A stretch of DNA of 64,000 nt. It comes from Reinekea marina. Lineage in GTDB: Bacteria > Pseudomonadota > Gammaproteobacteria > Pseudomonadales > Natronospirillaceae. Under the pieces are notes generated by a model. That model was not told where the DNA came from and searched no databases. It saw nothing but the letters and a program-made list of their open reading frames with translations. The translations under genes were made by a program, and so were the position numbers. This document shows, piece by piece, positions 36,027 to 45,119 of the stretch. Within the stretch, counting starts at the first letter, position 1, and each line of letters starts with the position of its first letter. The DNA lies in NCBI RefSeq assembly GCF_030409715.1, contig NZ_JAUFQI010000001.1, forward strand, positions 573,501 through 637,500, read 5' to 3'.

Positions 36027-37054
36027 TGAAAAAAACAATAAAGACGACTGTGAAAACGCTGCTCTCAAGCGGCTTTTTGATTGCGTTAGCAAGTCTGACG
36101 GCTGCGTCAACACTCAACGATGTTCGCAAGGCGGGACACATCAAATGTGGGGTTTCGACGGGCATTCCGGGTTTTTCGAACCCAGATCGCTTGGGTAACT
36201 GGACGGGCCTCGATGTCGATGTTTGCCGTGCGTTAGCCGCGGCTGTATTGGGAGATGCGGATCGTGTTCGCTATATTCCTTTAACGCCGGGAGATCGCTT
36301 TAACGCACTGCAATCCGAGGAGATCGATGTACTGTCTCGGGTAACCACTTGGACGCACAGTCGAGATACCACCTTAGATATAATATTTGCGGGTGTATCG
36401 TTCTATGATGGCCAAGGTTTTATGGTTCAGGCAGCCTCGGGTGTTACATCGATTTCAGAATTAAAAGGCGCGGCTATTTGTGTACAATCAGGTACGACCT
36501 CGGCTCAAAATCTTGCAGATTACTTCCGCGAAGTGTCATTAAGTTACCAACCCGTTACGTTCTCGTCTTCTGATCAAGCATTTAATGCCTTCAAAGCAGG
36601 AGGCTGTAATGCCGTGACTGCGGATTTATCTCAGTTATATGCGCAGCGCACTAAACTGGAAGACCCAAGCAGTGCCTCTATTATCAAAGAGGTGATCTCT
36701 AAAGAGCCGCTGGGCCCTGCGGTTCGTCAAGATGACATGCAATGGTACAACATTGTTAAGTGGACATTATTCGCATTAGTCAATGCGGAAGAGCTAGGCG
36801 TAAACAGCAATAATGTTGATGAAATGAAAAAGTCGAAAAAGCCTGTGATTCAACGAATGCTAGGCGTTAATTCCGATACCGGTGCACCAATGGGTTTGGA
36901 ATCAGATTGGGCGTACCGAGTGATCAAGCAAGTGGGTAATTACCAAGAAATTTTTGATCGGAACGTAGGTAAAGACTCGCCTCTTAAAATAGAGCGAGGG
37001 TTAAACTCGCTGTGGAATAACGGTGGTATTTTGTTTGCACCGCCTTTGATTTAG
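36026..37054 (+). CDS. Amino-acid ABC transporter substrate-binding protein (AapJ-like), orphan
   Basis: A 342-residue periplasmic binding protein of family 3, general L-amino-acid (AapJ/BztA) type. A signal peptide is visible (MKKTIKTTVKTLLSSGFLIALASLTAA). Typical blocks are VRKAGHIKCGVSTGIPGFSNPD, GNWTGLDVDVCRALAAAVLGD and AICVQSGTTSAQNL. No permease or ATPase gene adjoins it, so either it serves a transporter elsewhere or has a sensing role. It overlaps the WHy lipoprotein gene by one base and converges with the NlpC/P60 gene, five bases away. Confidence 0.92.
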   Translation: MKKTIKTTVKTLLSSGFLIALASLTAASTLNDVRKAGHIKCGVSTGIPGFSNPDRLGNWTGLDVDVCRALAAAVLGDADRVRYIPLTPGDRFNALQSEEIDVLSRVTTWTHSRDTTLDIIFAGVSFYDGQGFMVQAASGVTSISELKGAAICVQSGTTSAQNLADYFREVSLSYQPVTFSSSDQAFNAFKAGGCNAVTADLSQLYAQRTKLEDPSSASIIKEVISKEPLGPAVRQDDMQWYNIVKWTLFALVNAEELGVNSNNVDEMKKSKKPVIQRMLGVNSDTGAPMGLESDWAYRVIKQVGNYQEIFDRNVGKDSPLKIERGLNSLWNNGGILFAPPLI

Positions 37055-37058
37055 TGGG

Positions 37059-37523
37059 TTAATTTATACGTCGAGCTTGGATGTATCGATTCGCCCAGTA
37101 GTCATTTGCTAAGCTCGATTCTATAACGCCTTTAGACGTGGATGCATGAATAAAGGCGTTTTGACCTACATAAATACCGGCATGTAACTGCTTTGCACCG
37201 GTTTTAAAAAAGACAAGATCACCTTCGCGCAATTGATCTCTGCGCACCACCTGACCTGATTTAATGAGCTGCTCTGTCGTTCTTGGAAGAGATTGATTGC
37301 GTGCTTCTAAAAATGCGACGTTGATAAACCCAGAGCAATCAAAACCACCTTTTCCGGTGCCACCATAACGATAAGGTGTGCCTTGGTATTTTTCATAAAC
37401 GGAATCAAACGTCCCTTGAGCCATGACTGGTTGAGATGCCTTGGGGGAGTTTTCGAGCGCTTGGAAATTTGCGCAAGCGGTCAGTGACACCGCAATGGAA
37501 AGTAGCAAAAAAAAGTTACGCAT
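37059..37523 (-). CDS. NlpC/P60 peptidoglycan hydrolase lipoprotein
   Basis: A 154-residue lipoprotein (MRNFFLLLSIAVSLTACAN, lipobox LTAC, Cys17). The NlpC/P60 cysteine peptidase domain covers most of the rest: YRYGGTGKGGFDCSGFI holds the catalytic Cys, and LHAGIYVGQNAFIHAST holds the catalytic His. Such enzymes cut D-Glu-mDAP bonds in cell-wall stem peptides, as E. coli NlpC and Spr (MepS) do. It probably sits in the inner leaflet of the outer membrane. Confidence 0.93.
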   Translation of the reverse strand: MRNFFLLLSIAVSLTACANFQALENSPKASQPVMAQGTFDSVYEKYQGTPYRYGGTGKGGFDCSGFINVAFLEARNQSLPRTTEQLIKSGQVVRRDQLREGDLVFFKTGAKQLHAGIYVGQNAFIHASTSKGVIESSLANDYWANRYIQARRIN

Positions 37524-37835
37524 GACATGGCTCGCAAATGGATACTGTTGTTAGTTGTAGCAAAATTTTGATCAGGTTGCTAAGTTAACCACTGTTTTAA
37601 TGTTTAATAACACGACTCGAACACATTTTTGTGCTGTTTTTGCCTTTACCTGTCAATCGTTGACTAGGTGATTTATTGCATATGAAACTGGGAATGAAGA
37701 TATCGACCTTTAAGCCAAATAAGGCGGACTAAAATATTAAAAAATAAACTAAGGTCGAATGGTTTAAATTGAAAATCTGCGCAAAATAACCTGACTTGTT
37801 TTAAACACCCACACAAAAATAATCTAGGGGGTAAA
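37524..37835. other. 312-base region upstream of acsA
   Basis: AT-rich without a gene. It has an inverted repeat TCGACCTT (37703-37710) / AAGGTCGA (37751-37758) with a 40-base spacer and a poor -35/-10 pair TTGACT (37660-37665) / TATGAA (37681-37686, 15-base spacer). AGGGGG lies five bases before the acsA ATG as a strong ribosome site. The repeat could be an operator pair; no regulator is identified. Confidence 0.5.
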
Positions 37836-39779
37836 ATGTCTGAATCACTCTATCTTGTACCAGAAAGTGCAAAGGCTCGCACGAGCATGACCAACGATCG
37901 TTATTTAGAAATGTATCAACAATCCATTGAAGATAATGAAGGGTTTTGGAATGAACACGGCAAGCGACTCACTTGGTCAAAGCCTTACACGCAAGTAAAG
38001 GACGTCAGTTATGATCAAGCCGATCATCGAATTCGATGGTATGCCGATGGCGAACTTAATGTTTCTTACAACTGCATTGATCGCCACTTAGAAACTAAAG
38101 CCGATCACACGGCGATAATATTTGAAGGCGATGATCCTAACGAATCAAAGCATATCAGTTATCAAGAGCTACACACTCAGGTGTGTAAAATGGCAAACGT
38201 CTTGAAATCATTAGGTGCGAAAAAAGGCGATCGTATTACCTTATATATGCCAATGATTCCAGAAGCTGCCTACGCCATGTTAGCTTGTACTCGTATTGGC
38301 GCGGTTCACTCTATTGTATTCGGGGGCTTTTCGCCTGAAGCCTTGGCAGGTCGAATCATTGATTGCGACTCCAATATTGTTATTACCGCAGATGAGGGTG
38401 TGCGCGGGCAAAAAAGTATTCCGCTGAAAGCCAATGTAGATAAAGCATTGGCCATAGATGGTACTCATTGTGTCGAGTCGGTGTTAGTCGTCAAAAGAAC
38501 CGGCGGCGATATAGCATGGCATGAGCCGAGAGATGTTTGGTATCACGACCGATTTGAAAGCGTTGATACTCTGTGTGCGCCAGAACCGATGAACGCAGAA
38601 GACCCTCTATTCATTTTGTATACCTCTGGTTCAACCGGTACACCTAAAGGAGTGTTGCATACCACAGGGGGTTACCTTGTTTATGCCTCGATGACTCATG
38701 AATATGTGTTCGATTACCAAGATGGCGATATTTACTGGTGTACGGCCGATGTTGGCTGGGTAACAGGTCACAGTTATATTGTTTATGGACCGCTCGCCAA
38801 TGGTGCAACGACATTGATGTTCGAAGGCGTTCCAAACTACCCTGGCCCAAATCGCTTTGCGCAAATTGTAGATAAGCACCAGGTAAATGTGCTCTACACC
38901 GCGCCTACTGCAATTCGAGCGCTGATGGCGACCGGTGGTAAGGCGACCGAAGGAGCAAACCTATCCTCTTTACGATTATTAGGGTCGGTCGGTGAACCCA
39001 TTAACCCGGAAGCTTGGGAGTGGTATTACAAGGAATTTGGTCGCAGTGAATGCCCGATTGTTGATACTTGGTGGCAAACTGAAACAGGCGGAATACTCAT
39101 TACGCCGTTGCCCGGCGCTACGGATTTAAAACCAGGGTCAGCAACTCGGCCATTTTTTGGTGTGAAGCCAGCGCTGGTCGATAGTGTAGGCCGTGAGCTT
39201 GAAGGCGCGGTTGAAGGCAACTTGGTTTTGCTGGATAGCTGGCCTGGACAGATGCGAACGGTATATGGCGATCACGATCGCTTTATTCAAACGTATTTCA
39301 GCACCTATCCTGGAACCTATTTTTCTGGTGACGGAGCTCGCCGTGATGAAGATGGGTATTACTGGATTACGGGTCGAGTGGACGATGTGTTAAATGTTTC
39401 AGGCCACCGATTAGGCACCGCCGAGATAGAAAGTGCGCTGGTGGCTCATCCGGCCGTTTCAGAGGCCGCCGTTGTTGGTTACCCTCATGATATAAAAGGC
39501 CAAGGCATTTACGTCTATGTGAGTCCAATGGCCGGCGTAATGCCGACAGACGAGCTAACCAAAGAGCTTAAAGATTGGTTACGCCAAGAAATAGGACCCA
39601 TAGCCACGCCAGATCTGATTCAGTGGGCAGAAGGCTTGCCTAAAACACGCTCTGGTAAAATTATGCGTCGAATTCTGCGTAAAATTGCCGCCAATGAGTT
39701 TGAATCGTTGGGTGACACCTCAACCCTAGCAGACCCATCGGTAGTGGATATACTGATCGAAGAGCGCGAAAACCGTTAG
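37836..39779 (+). CDS. acsA: Acetyl-CoA synthetase
   Basis: A 647-residue AMP-forming acyl-CoA synthetase that turns acetate, ATP and CoA into acetyl-CoA. Signatures are [21 protein letters not shown] (AMP-binding P-loop), [52 protein letters not shown] and the regulatory lysine in [13 protein letters not shown] near residue 609 that is acetylated in homologues. Length matches Acs (652 in E. coli). It feeds the same acetate/glyoxylate metabolism that the ScfR-type regulator at 24.5 kb might control. Confidence 0.97.
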   Translation: MSESLYLVPESAKARTSMTNDRYLEMYQQSIEDNEGFWNEHGKRLTWSKPYTQVKDVSYDQADHRIRWYADGELNVSYNCIDRHLETKADHTAIIFEGDDPNESKHISYQELHTQVCKMANVLKSLGAKKGDRITLYMPMIPEAAYAMLACTRIGAVHSIVFGGFSPEALAGRIIDCDSNIVITADEGVRGQKSIPLKANVDKALAIDGTHCVESVLVVKRTGGDIAWHEPRDVWYHDRFESVDTLCAPEPMNAEDPLFILYTSGSTGTPKGVLHTTGGYLVYASMTHEYVFDYQDGDIYWCTADVGWVTGHSYIVYGPLANGATTLMFEGVPNYPGPNRFAQIVDKHQVNVLYTAPTAIRALMATGGKATEGANLSSLRLLGSVGEPINPEAWEWYYKEFGRSECPIVDTWWQTETGGILITPLPGATDLKPGSATRPFFGVKPALVDSVGRELEGAVEGNLVLLDSWPGQMRTVYGDHDRFIQTYFSTYPGTYFSGDGARRDEDGYYWITGRVDDVLNVSGHRLGTAEIESALVAHPAVSEAAVVGYPHDIKGQGIYVYVSPMAGVMPTDELTKELKDWLRQEIGPIATPDLIQWAEGLPKTRSGKIMRRILRKIAANEFESLGDTSTLADPSVVDILIEERENR

Positions 39780-39820
39780 AGGTACTTCATAGAATTATCG
39801 CGCCTCCACTTCAACCCACA

Positions 39821-39850
39821 AGCTCCTACTTTAATTCTCAGGTAGGAGCT
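39821..39850 (+). other. Inverted repeat after acsA
   Basis: AGCTCCTAC (39821-39829) and GTAGGAGCT (39842-39850) form a 9-bp stem with a 12-base loop, about 42 bases after the acsA stop. The right arm is also the first bases of the 225-base tandem repeat. No T run, so terminator function is uncertain. Confidence 0.6.
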
Positions 39851-40350
39851 TTCGAAGCAACGCGAAGACGCGATTGTTCTACTGTTGTGACTTACCCGCA
39901 GCCCGTAGCTCGCAGCCCAGAACCGACCTTACCCGCCTTGGCGGCGTGTTTCGCTTTCATGGGTCGCTATTCGCGCATCCTGCGCCGCTTAACTTCGCCA
40001 TCCATGGCTCAGATACCCATTCCAGCGAAACTCACCGCCAAAGCTAATCATCAGCGCCAAGACAAAGTAGGAGCTTTCGAAGCAACGCGAAGACGCGATT
40101 GTTCTAGTGTTTTGACCTTACCCGCAGCCCAAAACCGACCTTACCCGCCTTGGCGGCGTGTTTCGCTTCCATGGGTCGCTGTTCGCGCATCCTGCGCCGC
40201 TTAACTTCGCCATCCATGGCTCAGATACCCACTCCAGCGAAATCCACCACCAAAACCAACCTTAAAGTGGAAAGCGCGAAGCAACGATTGTTTAAGTGTT
40301 TTGACTTAACCCGCAGCACGCGGCCCGTAGCTCGCAGCCCAGAACCGACC
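39842..40350. repeat. Tandem repeat, ~225-base unit, about 2.4 copies
   Basis: Unit 1 starts at 39842 and unit 2 at 40067, both with GTAGGAGCTTTCGAAGCAAC and continuing through CGCGAAGACGCGATTGTTCT, ACTTACCCGCAGCC, CCGCCTTGGCGGCG, TCGCGCATCCTGCGCCGC and CATCCATGGCTCAGATACCC. A third, degenerate copy of the first ~80 bases runs from about 40268 to 40350. It fills most of the 674-base gap acsA-rpoZ. The frames that cross it are composition artefacts, not genes. It resembles lineage-specific intergenic repeats; no transposase is present. Confidence 0.9.
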
Positions 40351-40387
40351 CAAAACCGAATTAATATCAAAAACCGAACGTTAATCC

Positions 40388-40415
40388 TTGTGCTGGCGGT
40401 CGATTTGCGTACAAT
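40388..40415 (+). promoter_or_regulatory. Probable sigma-70 promoter of rpoZ
   Basis: TTGTGC (40388-40393), a 16-base spacer and TACAAT (40410-40415), located 39 bases before the rpoZ start. AGGAGA at 40443-40448 is the ribosome site. Confidence 0.6.
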
Positions 40416-40453
40416 TGCTCGGCTGTGAAACACGCCCAATTTAGGAGAACACC

Positions 40454-40663
40454 ATGGCTCGCGTTACAGTTGAAGATTGCCTAGACAAGGTTGATAACCG
40501 ATTCGAACTTATTATGGTCGCGAGTAAGCGTGCTCGTCAGATCGCGAACGAAGGTTTTGAAGCCCTAGTTGAGGAAGAGAACGATAAGCCAACGGTGATT
40601 GCGCTTCGTGAAATTGCAGAAGGCAAAATCAACGCCTCTTTGCTGGATGTTCAAGAAGACTAG
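40454..40663 (+). CDS. rpoZ: RNA polymerase omega subunit
   Basis: A 69-residue omega subunit, which wraps the beta' C-terminus and helps RNA polymerase assembly; in many bacteria it is part of a ppGpp-binding site. [30 protein letters not shown] is the conserved core and [15 protein letters not shown] the second block. It is shorter than the E. coli protein (91). It precedes spoT as in many gammaproteobacteria, though gmk is not upstream here; repeats take that place. Confidence 0.96.
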   Translation: MARVTVEDCLDKVDNRFELIMVASKRARQIANEGFEALVEEENDKPTVIALREIAEGKINASLLDVQED

Positions 40664-40690
40664 TTTCTAGGTTGTTGCCACACTTCTTTT

Positions 40691-40718
40691 AAAAAGCCGA
40701 GTCGTACTCGGCTTTTTT
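40691..40718 (+). terminator. Rho-independent terminator after rpoZ
   Basis: A-run, GCCGAGT, CGT, ACTCGGC and T-run. It separates rpoZ from spoT, so spoT probably has its own promoter or depends on read-through. Confidence 0.93.
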
Positions 40719-40803
40719 TATTTTTACGCTTTACTATTGCCGTTTTCGTACTGAAGGTTACACTTTAGGTACGTTTACTAACATTGTATTGAGTTGATCT
40801 GCT

Positions 40804-42906
40804 TTGCCCACAGTCCATGATCTTGCTATTCGATTAGAGTCTTATTTGTCGCCTGAAAAAATCGCTCGGGTGAAACGTGCCTATTTTTACGCGGAGCAAG
40901 CGCATGAAGGGCAAATGCGCCGTAGCGGAGAACGCTACATTACTCATCCTTTGGCCGTGGCCAATATCCTTTCTGAAATGCACATGGATCATCACAGTTT
41001 GATGGCGGCTATGTTGCACGATGTGATCGAAGATACAGCGGTTTCAAAAGCGGCAATTGCAGAGCAATTTGGTGAAGGTGTTGCTGAGCTAGTCGATGGT
41101 GTTTCAAAACTGACCCATTTAGAGTTTGAGAGTAAATTAGAGGAACAGGCCGAAAACTTTCAGAAAATGGTTCTGGCGATGTCAAAAGACATCCGTGTGA
41201 TTCTCGTTAAACTGGCTGATCGCTTGCACAATATGCGTACTATGGGAGCAATGCCGCCTGAAAAGAAACGGCGCAAGTCTCGTGAAACACTTGAAATTTA
41301 TGCGCCTATTGCCCTGCGCTTGGGTATCAATGATTTAAGGGTTGAGCTCGAAAACCTTGCTTTTGACAACATGTACCCGTTGCGATCTCGTCGAATAAAA
41401 TCGGCGATGAAGAAGCAACTTGGCAGTCGCAAGGCCAGCATCGAAAATATTCAAGAGGCGTTGACCCAGCGCTTAACCGATGAAGGCATCGATGCACTTG
41501 TCACTGGCCGGCAAAAACACCTCTATTCTATTTATAATAAAATGCGGGAAAAACGGAAATCGCTGAATGAAATTTTAGATGTATATGCCTTTCGCATCAC
41601 AACCGATTCCGTCGACTCTTGCTACCGCATCTTAGGTGTCATACATAACTTTTATAAACCCATTCCCAACCGTTTCAAAGATTACATCGCTGTCCCCAAA
41701 ACCAATGGTTACCAAAGTTTGCACACAACGCTTATCGCGGCCAATGGTGTGCCGATTGAAATTCAGATCCGAACAAATGAAATGGAAGAAATGGCCAATT
41801 ATGGTATTGCGGCTCATTGGCTTTATAAAACCGACGAAACACAAAGTACGCAAACCCATGCACGAGCACGCCGGTGGGTTAAGAACCTGCTAGAGATGCA
41901 AGAGCGAGCGGGCGATTCGATGGAGTTTATTGAAAACGTCAAAATCGATTTGTTTCCTGATGAAATCTACGTGTTTACGCCGAAAGGTGAAATCATGGAA
42001 ATGGCAAAAGGCGCTACGCCGGTCGACTTTGCCTATGCCGTTCATACCGATGTGGGGAACACTTGTGTCGGTTGTTTGATTAATCGAAAGTTAGCTCCGT
42101 TAAGCCAACCTTTAAGCAGTGGCGATTCAATTAAAATCATCAGTGCACCGGGGGCTAAGCCAAATCCAGCTTGGTTGAACTTTGTAACTACGGCTAAAGC
42201 GCGCAGTAACATTCGTCATTTCTTAACAAATATTGAGCAAAAAGAAGCCTTAGCGTTAGGTAAGAAAATGCTCGATAACCAGCTACACAGTTTTGATAAA
42301 AGCTGGGGAGACTTCAGCGAACAACAAATTGATTCTGTTTTAGAAGGCTTTGGCCTTCAAACGCTCGAGCAGTTGTACGAAGATATTGGAACAGGGCATC
42401 GTGCTGTTTATATTGTTGCGCGTCGCTTAATGGAGTTGGTTGCAGATAAAGCCGTGGGCAATGACCATTCTTCGATGACGATTAAAGGCACAGAAGGGCT
42501 CTTAATCCAGTACGGTAAATGCTGTCGTCCTATTCCGGGTGACGCCATTGTCGGAGTTATGTCTAAGGGCCAGGGCATGGTTGTGCATATTGAATCGTGT
42601 CGGAACATCGCTGAAATAAGGTACAACACCGAAAGGTGCGTTCCCTTACATTGGGATAAATCAATGGAAGGCGAATTCATGGTCGACCTGCGTGTAGACT
42701 TACGAAACTCCCGTGGCGTACTGGCCAGTGTTGCGAATGCCGTTTCTTTGGCCGATGCAAACATTGAGAGCATTCAAATGATGGACATCGATGCTACGAC
42801 GTCGCGGTTAGATTTAACGGTATCCGTCACGAGCCGAGTTCACCTTGCCCGCGTCATACGTCGACTGCACGGATTATCGTCGGTCGCAAAAATTGAGCGC
42901 AAATAA
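40804..42906 (+). CDS. spoT: Bifunctional (p)ppGpp synthetase/hydrolase SpoT
   Basis: A 700-residue RelA/SpoT homologue. The N-terminal HD hydrolase has AAMLHDVIEDT and LADRLHNMRTM. The synthetase domain has DVYAFRI, RFKDYIAVPKTNGYQSLHTT and QIRTNEMEEMANYGIAAHW. The RFKD sequence (RxKD, near residue 289) is the mark of bifunctional enzymes rather than RelA (ExDD). TGS (IYVFTPKGEIMEMAKGATPVDFAYAVH) and ACT domains follow. The start is TTG at 40804, chosen because the protein then aligns with SpoT from its first residues. SpoT balances ppGpp in starvation. Confidence 0.96.
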   Translation: MPTVHDLAIRLESYLSPEKIARVKRAYFYAEQAHEGQMRRSGERYITHPLAVANILSEMHMDHHSLMAAMLHDVIEDTAVSKAAIAEQFGEGVAELVDGVSKLTHLEFESKLEEQAENFQKMVLAMSKDIRVILVKLADRLHNMRTMGAMPPEKKRRKSRETLEIYAPIALRLGINDLRVELENLAFDNMYPLRSRRIKSAMKKQLGSRKASIENIQEALTQRLTDEGIDALVTGRQKHLYSIYNKMREKRKSLNEILDVYAFRITTDSVDSCYRILGVIHNFYKPIPNRFKDYIAVPKTNGYQSLHTTLIAANGVPIEIQIRTNEMEEMANYGIAAHWLYKTDETQSTQTHARARRWVKNLLEMQERAGDSMEFIENVKIDLFPDEIYVFTPKGEIMEMAKGATPVDFAYAVHTDVGNTCVGCLINRKLAPLSQPLSSGDSIKIISAPGAKPNPAWLNFVTTAKARSNIRHFLTNIEQKEALALGKKMLDNQLHSFDKSWGDFSEQQIDSVLEGFGLQTLEQLYEDIGTGHRAVYIVARRLMELVADKAVGNDHSSMTIKGTEGLLIQYGKCCRPIPGDAIVGVMSKGQGMVVHIESCRNIAEIRYNTERCVPLHWDKSMEGEFMVDLRVDLRNSRGVLASVANAVSLADANIESIQMMDIDATTSRLDLTVSVTSRVHLARVIRRLHGLSSVAKIERK

Positions 42907-43026
42907 CACCTCAAGATTTCGTAAACTCAATTAAAAGCCCGTTATTTACCTGATAACGTGCGTTGAGTCAGCGTGTATTCAGTTTTACCCTGCCAAACTA
43001 AACTAATTATTAAACGAGTGAGTAGA

Positions 43027-43533
43027 ATGAAAGTATTCAAGCATTTTGTACAATCACCTCTTTATTGGATCGCGGTTGTAGCGGTCGGCTTTGGTTTAGA
43101 AGGCGTCGCACTCTTTTATCAACATGTTCTTAATGAACCGCCCTGTGTGCTGTGCATTCAGGCGCGTGTATGGACGTTAGTGGGTATTATTGTGGCGGGT
43201 TTAGGCTTGACCGTTCGTAAATTCTTTTATGCTCGAATCTTGGCTCACCTAGCGCTAATCGGTGCGTTGATTGGCTTGTTAAATCGCAGTTGGATAGCAT
43301 TGTTAGTAGAGCGTGGTCAATACGACGGGCAGTGTGGCATGGACCCTGGTTTTCCAACTTGGTTGCCATTGGACTCTTGGTTCCCGAACGTTTTCGAAGT
43401 GTGGACAATGTGCGGCTATACACCCAACCTCATCGCTGGGCTCAGCATGGGAGAAGGGTTGGTTTACGGTGTGTCAGTACTTATTGTTATCGCCGTAGCC
43501 GCGTTGGTTGTCGATATTCTTAATCGCAAATAA
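43027..43533 (+). CDS. dsbB: Disulfide bond formation protein DsbB
   Basis: A 168-residue inner-membrane protein with four helices. The two cysteine pairs of DsbB are visible: CVLC in EPPCVLCIQARVW, and the periplasmic loop pair in QCGMDPGF and WTMCGYTP. DsbB reoxidises periplasmic DsbA and passes electrons to quinone. The start at 43027 (MKVFKHFVQSPLYW) gives the normal N-terminus; codons from 42973 are not conserved-looking. It lies 15 bases before the next gene. Confidence 0.9.
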   Translation: MKVFKHFVQSPLYWIAVVAVGFGLEGVALFYQHVLNEPPCVLCIQARVWTLVGIIVAGLGLTVRKFFYARILAHLALIGALIGLLNRSWIALLVERGQYDGQCGMDPGFPTWLPLDSWFPNVFEVWTMCGYTPNLIAGLSMGEGLVYGVSVLIVIAVAALVVDILNRK

Positions 43534-43548
43534 TAAAAGGTAATCGCT

Positions 43549-44757
43549 ATGAATAAGGGGTTTATTGTCGGTACGCTGGCCTCAACAGTGTTGGCTACGG
43601 TTCAGGCTCAAACGCTCGAAGCCGATTGGCTTTATGCGTCACCTTCAGGCACATGGGTAGAGCGCTCAGTGACACTGAATTCAAATACTACGGCGCTTAG
43701 ATTCCCGGTAGAAAATATGAATCCGGCTCTTTTTTGGTGGCACTCAGACGATGCTTCAGCACAAGTCAGTTGGCAATCGAGCTACAACCGTAATTGGCCA
43801 AAGCAAGGTGATGTGGCGACCAGTGAAGATTTTCAAGGCGAATGGACAGTCGATCAAGTTTTGGCAAATACCATCGTGTTATCGCAAAGCGATGCACGCC
43901 GGTACTGGCCCATGACCCAGTTGCATCGTTTGCAATGGCCGGCCAGTTCTTCAGAGTCAAATTTCGAAATGACGATACGTCGCGAATCCAGTAAAACCAG
44001 TGATTTCTCATACGCTTGGCAAGATTACAACATTCGTGCCGCGGTTAACTACCGAATCGCTATGGACGAAGATCCTGTACTGCATCAGACGCTTATTTTA
44101 ACAAATGATAGCCCTTATGACATTGAATCGAATGGCTATAGCTTTTCTATGACCGAGCAACCAGTAGCCGTGATGCATGAAATGGTGAGCCGAATGGATG
44201 CTGCCGTTTCTGCCCCTGTGGCGTCGCAAAGCCAAGGCGTTGCCACTTTAGTGAGCGATCAAGTTGTGACTTTACAAGCTAACAGCAATGTTTGGTTGCC
44301 GGTAACCTCACTTGAATTGCAACCACTTGAAAAACGCTATTCATTGAATTGGGATACGCGCATGCAAGGGCTTCAACAAGCCAACAGTCAAGTTAAGTTG
44401 GTGGCAAAAAAAGGGTCACTGCCGACCATCGCCGGCCCAATTACCTTGGGCGTTTTTGACCAGCAACTGCCAGTTTTAAATTCACAGTATCAGCCAGGTT
44501 CTGCTCAAGAGGCGACTTTGTCGTTAGGCCAATCGTCTTTGGTGACGGTAGAATCGAAAATGGTCGGTGAGAATCAATGGCAACTCTCGGTTCACAATCG
44601 AACGGACGAAAACGCGACCTTAGATTTAATGATCACGCATTGGAATGGGAATCGCTCCGAAAAAATTCCAATGGAAATTGAGATAAAAGCCCAAAGTAAT
44701 AAGAAGGTTGAAGTAAATATGGGTGTAGGCGGTAAAATTAGAATCGATAAGAAATGA
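43549..44757 (+). CDS. Hypothetical exported protein (DUF4139-like)
   Basis: A 402-residue protein with a signal peptide (MNKGFIVGTLASTVLATVQA). The mature part is beta-rich and W-rich: SVTLNSNTTALRFPVENMNP, WQDYNIRAAVNYRIAMDEDPVLHQTLILTN (resembling the conserved repeats of DUF4139 proteins), and a late IgG-like region (TVESKMVGENQWQLSVHNRT). There are no cysteines visible in the mature part, so it is probably not a direct DsbB/DsbA substrate although it follows dsbB by 15 bases. No enzymatic motif is visible. The family assignment is weak. Confidence 0.7.
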   Translation: MNKGFIVGTLASTVLATVQAQTLEADWLYASPSGTWVERSVTLNSNTTALRFPVENMNPALFWWHSDDASAQVSWQSSYNRNWPKQGDVATSEDFQGEWTVDQVLANTIVLSQSDARRYWPMTQLHRLQWPASSSESNFEMTIRRESSKTSDFSYAWQDYNIRAAVNYRIAMDEDPVLHQTLILTNDSPYDIESNGYSFSMTEQPVAVMHEMVSRMDAAVSAPVASQSQGVATLVSDQVVTLQANSNVWLPVTSLELQPLEKRYSLNWDTRMQGLQQANSQVKLVAKKGSLPTIAGPITLGVFDQQLPVLNSQYQPGSAQEATLSLGQSSLVTVESKMVGENQWQLSVHNRTDENATLDLMITHWNGNRSEKIPMEIEIKAQSNKKVEVNMGVGGKIRIDKK

Positions 44758-44762
44758 TAACA

Positions 44763-44821
44763 GGGCGCCGGGTGTCGTTGCCTACAAAGTGCATACGACA
44801 GCCAGCCCGCGCGCCCTTTTT
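44763..44821 (+). terminator. Long structured terminator after the exported protein gene
   Basis: GGGCGC with CGGG and TGTCGT on the left arm pairs with ACGACA, CCCG and GCGCCC on the right, with a small internal bulge, followed by TTTTT. GGGGAAGTCCCC right after it (44822-44833) can form a second small hairpin. Confidence 0.8.
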
Positions 44822-44833
44822 GGGGAAGTCCCC

Positions 44834-45119
44834 ATCACAGGTGTCCCACTTACATTCTCATTGGAGACACTGATGAAGATAGTCGTAAAACCTTAAAAAT
44901 ACAGTCATCGTTACAAAATGCCACACGATTAAATTCGACCACTGCTATGAACACAGTTCATGGTCAAATTCGATATAATTTTGACACCTATTTATATTTT
45001 TCAATACCATCTTGTGAAAAACGCGATACCTATTTGTGATTAAACAATTGTTATTGTGTTTAAAAACCTTAAACTTCTGTCGGTTTATCATTGGCAACGT
45101 TCAAAAAGGAACAGACTAA
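44834..45119 (+). promoter_or_regulatory. Aspartokinase control region with a palindrome
   Basis: ATGAACACAGTTCAT (44947-44961) is a perfect 6-3-6 palindrome, inside a longer GACCA…TGGTC frame. TATAAT at 44974-44979 is a good -10 without a good -35, which suits activator control or repression by the palindrome-binding protein. About 140 bases of leader follow. An AAAGGAAC ribosome site is at 45106-45113. Confidence 0.55.

Noticed and set aside
39887..40439. Open frames of 70-105 codons in the acsA-rpoZ gap
   Set aside because: They are produced by the 225-base tandem repeat; the translations repeat with the DNA unit and show no protein-like features.
44763..44870. Lysine riboswitch upstream of the aspartokinase
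   Set aside because: The structures end in a T run before the aspartokinase promoter and lack the size and conserved core of a lysine riboswitch.
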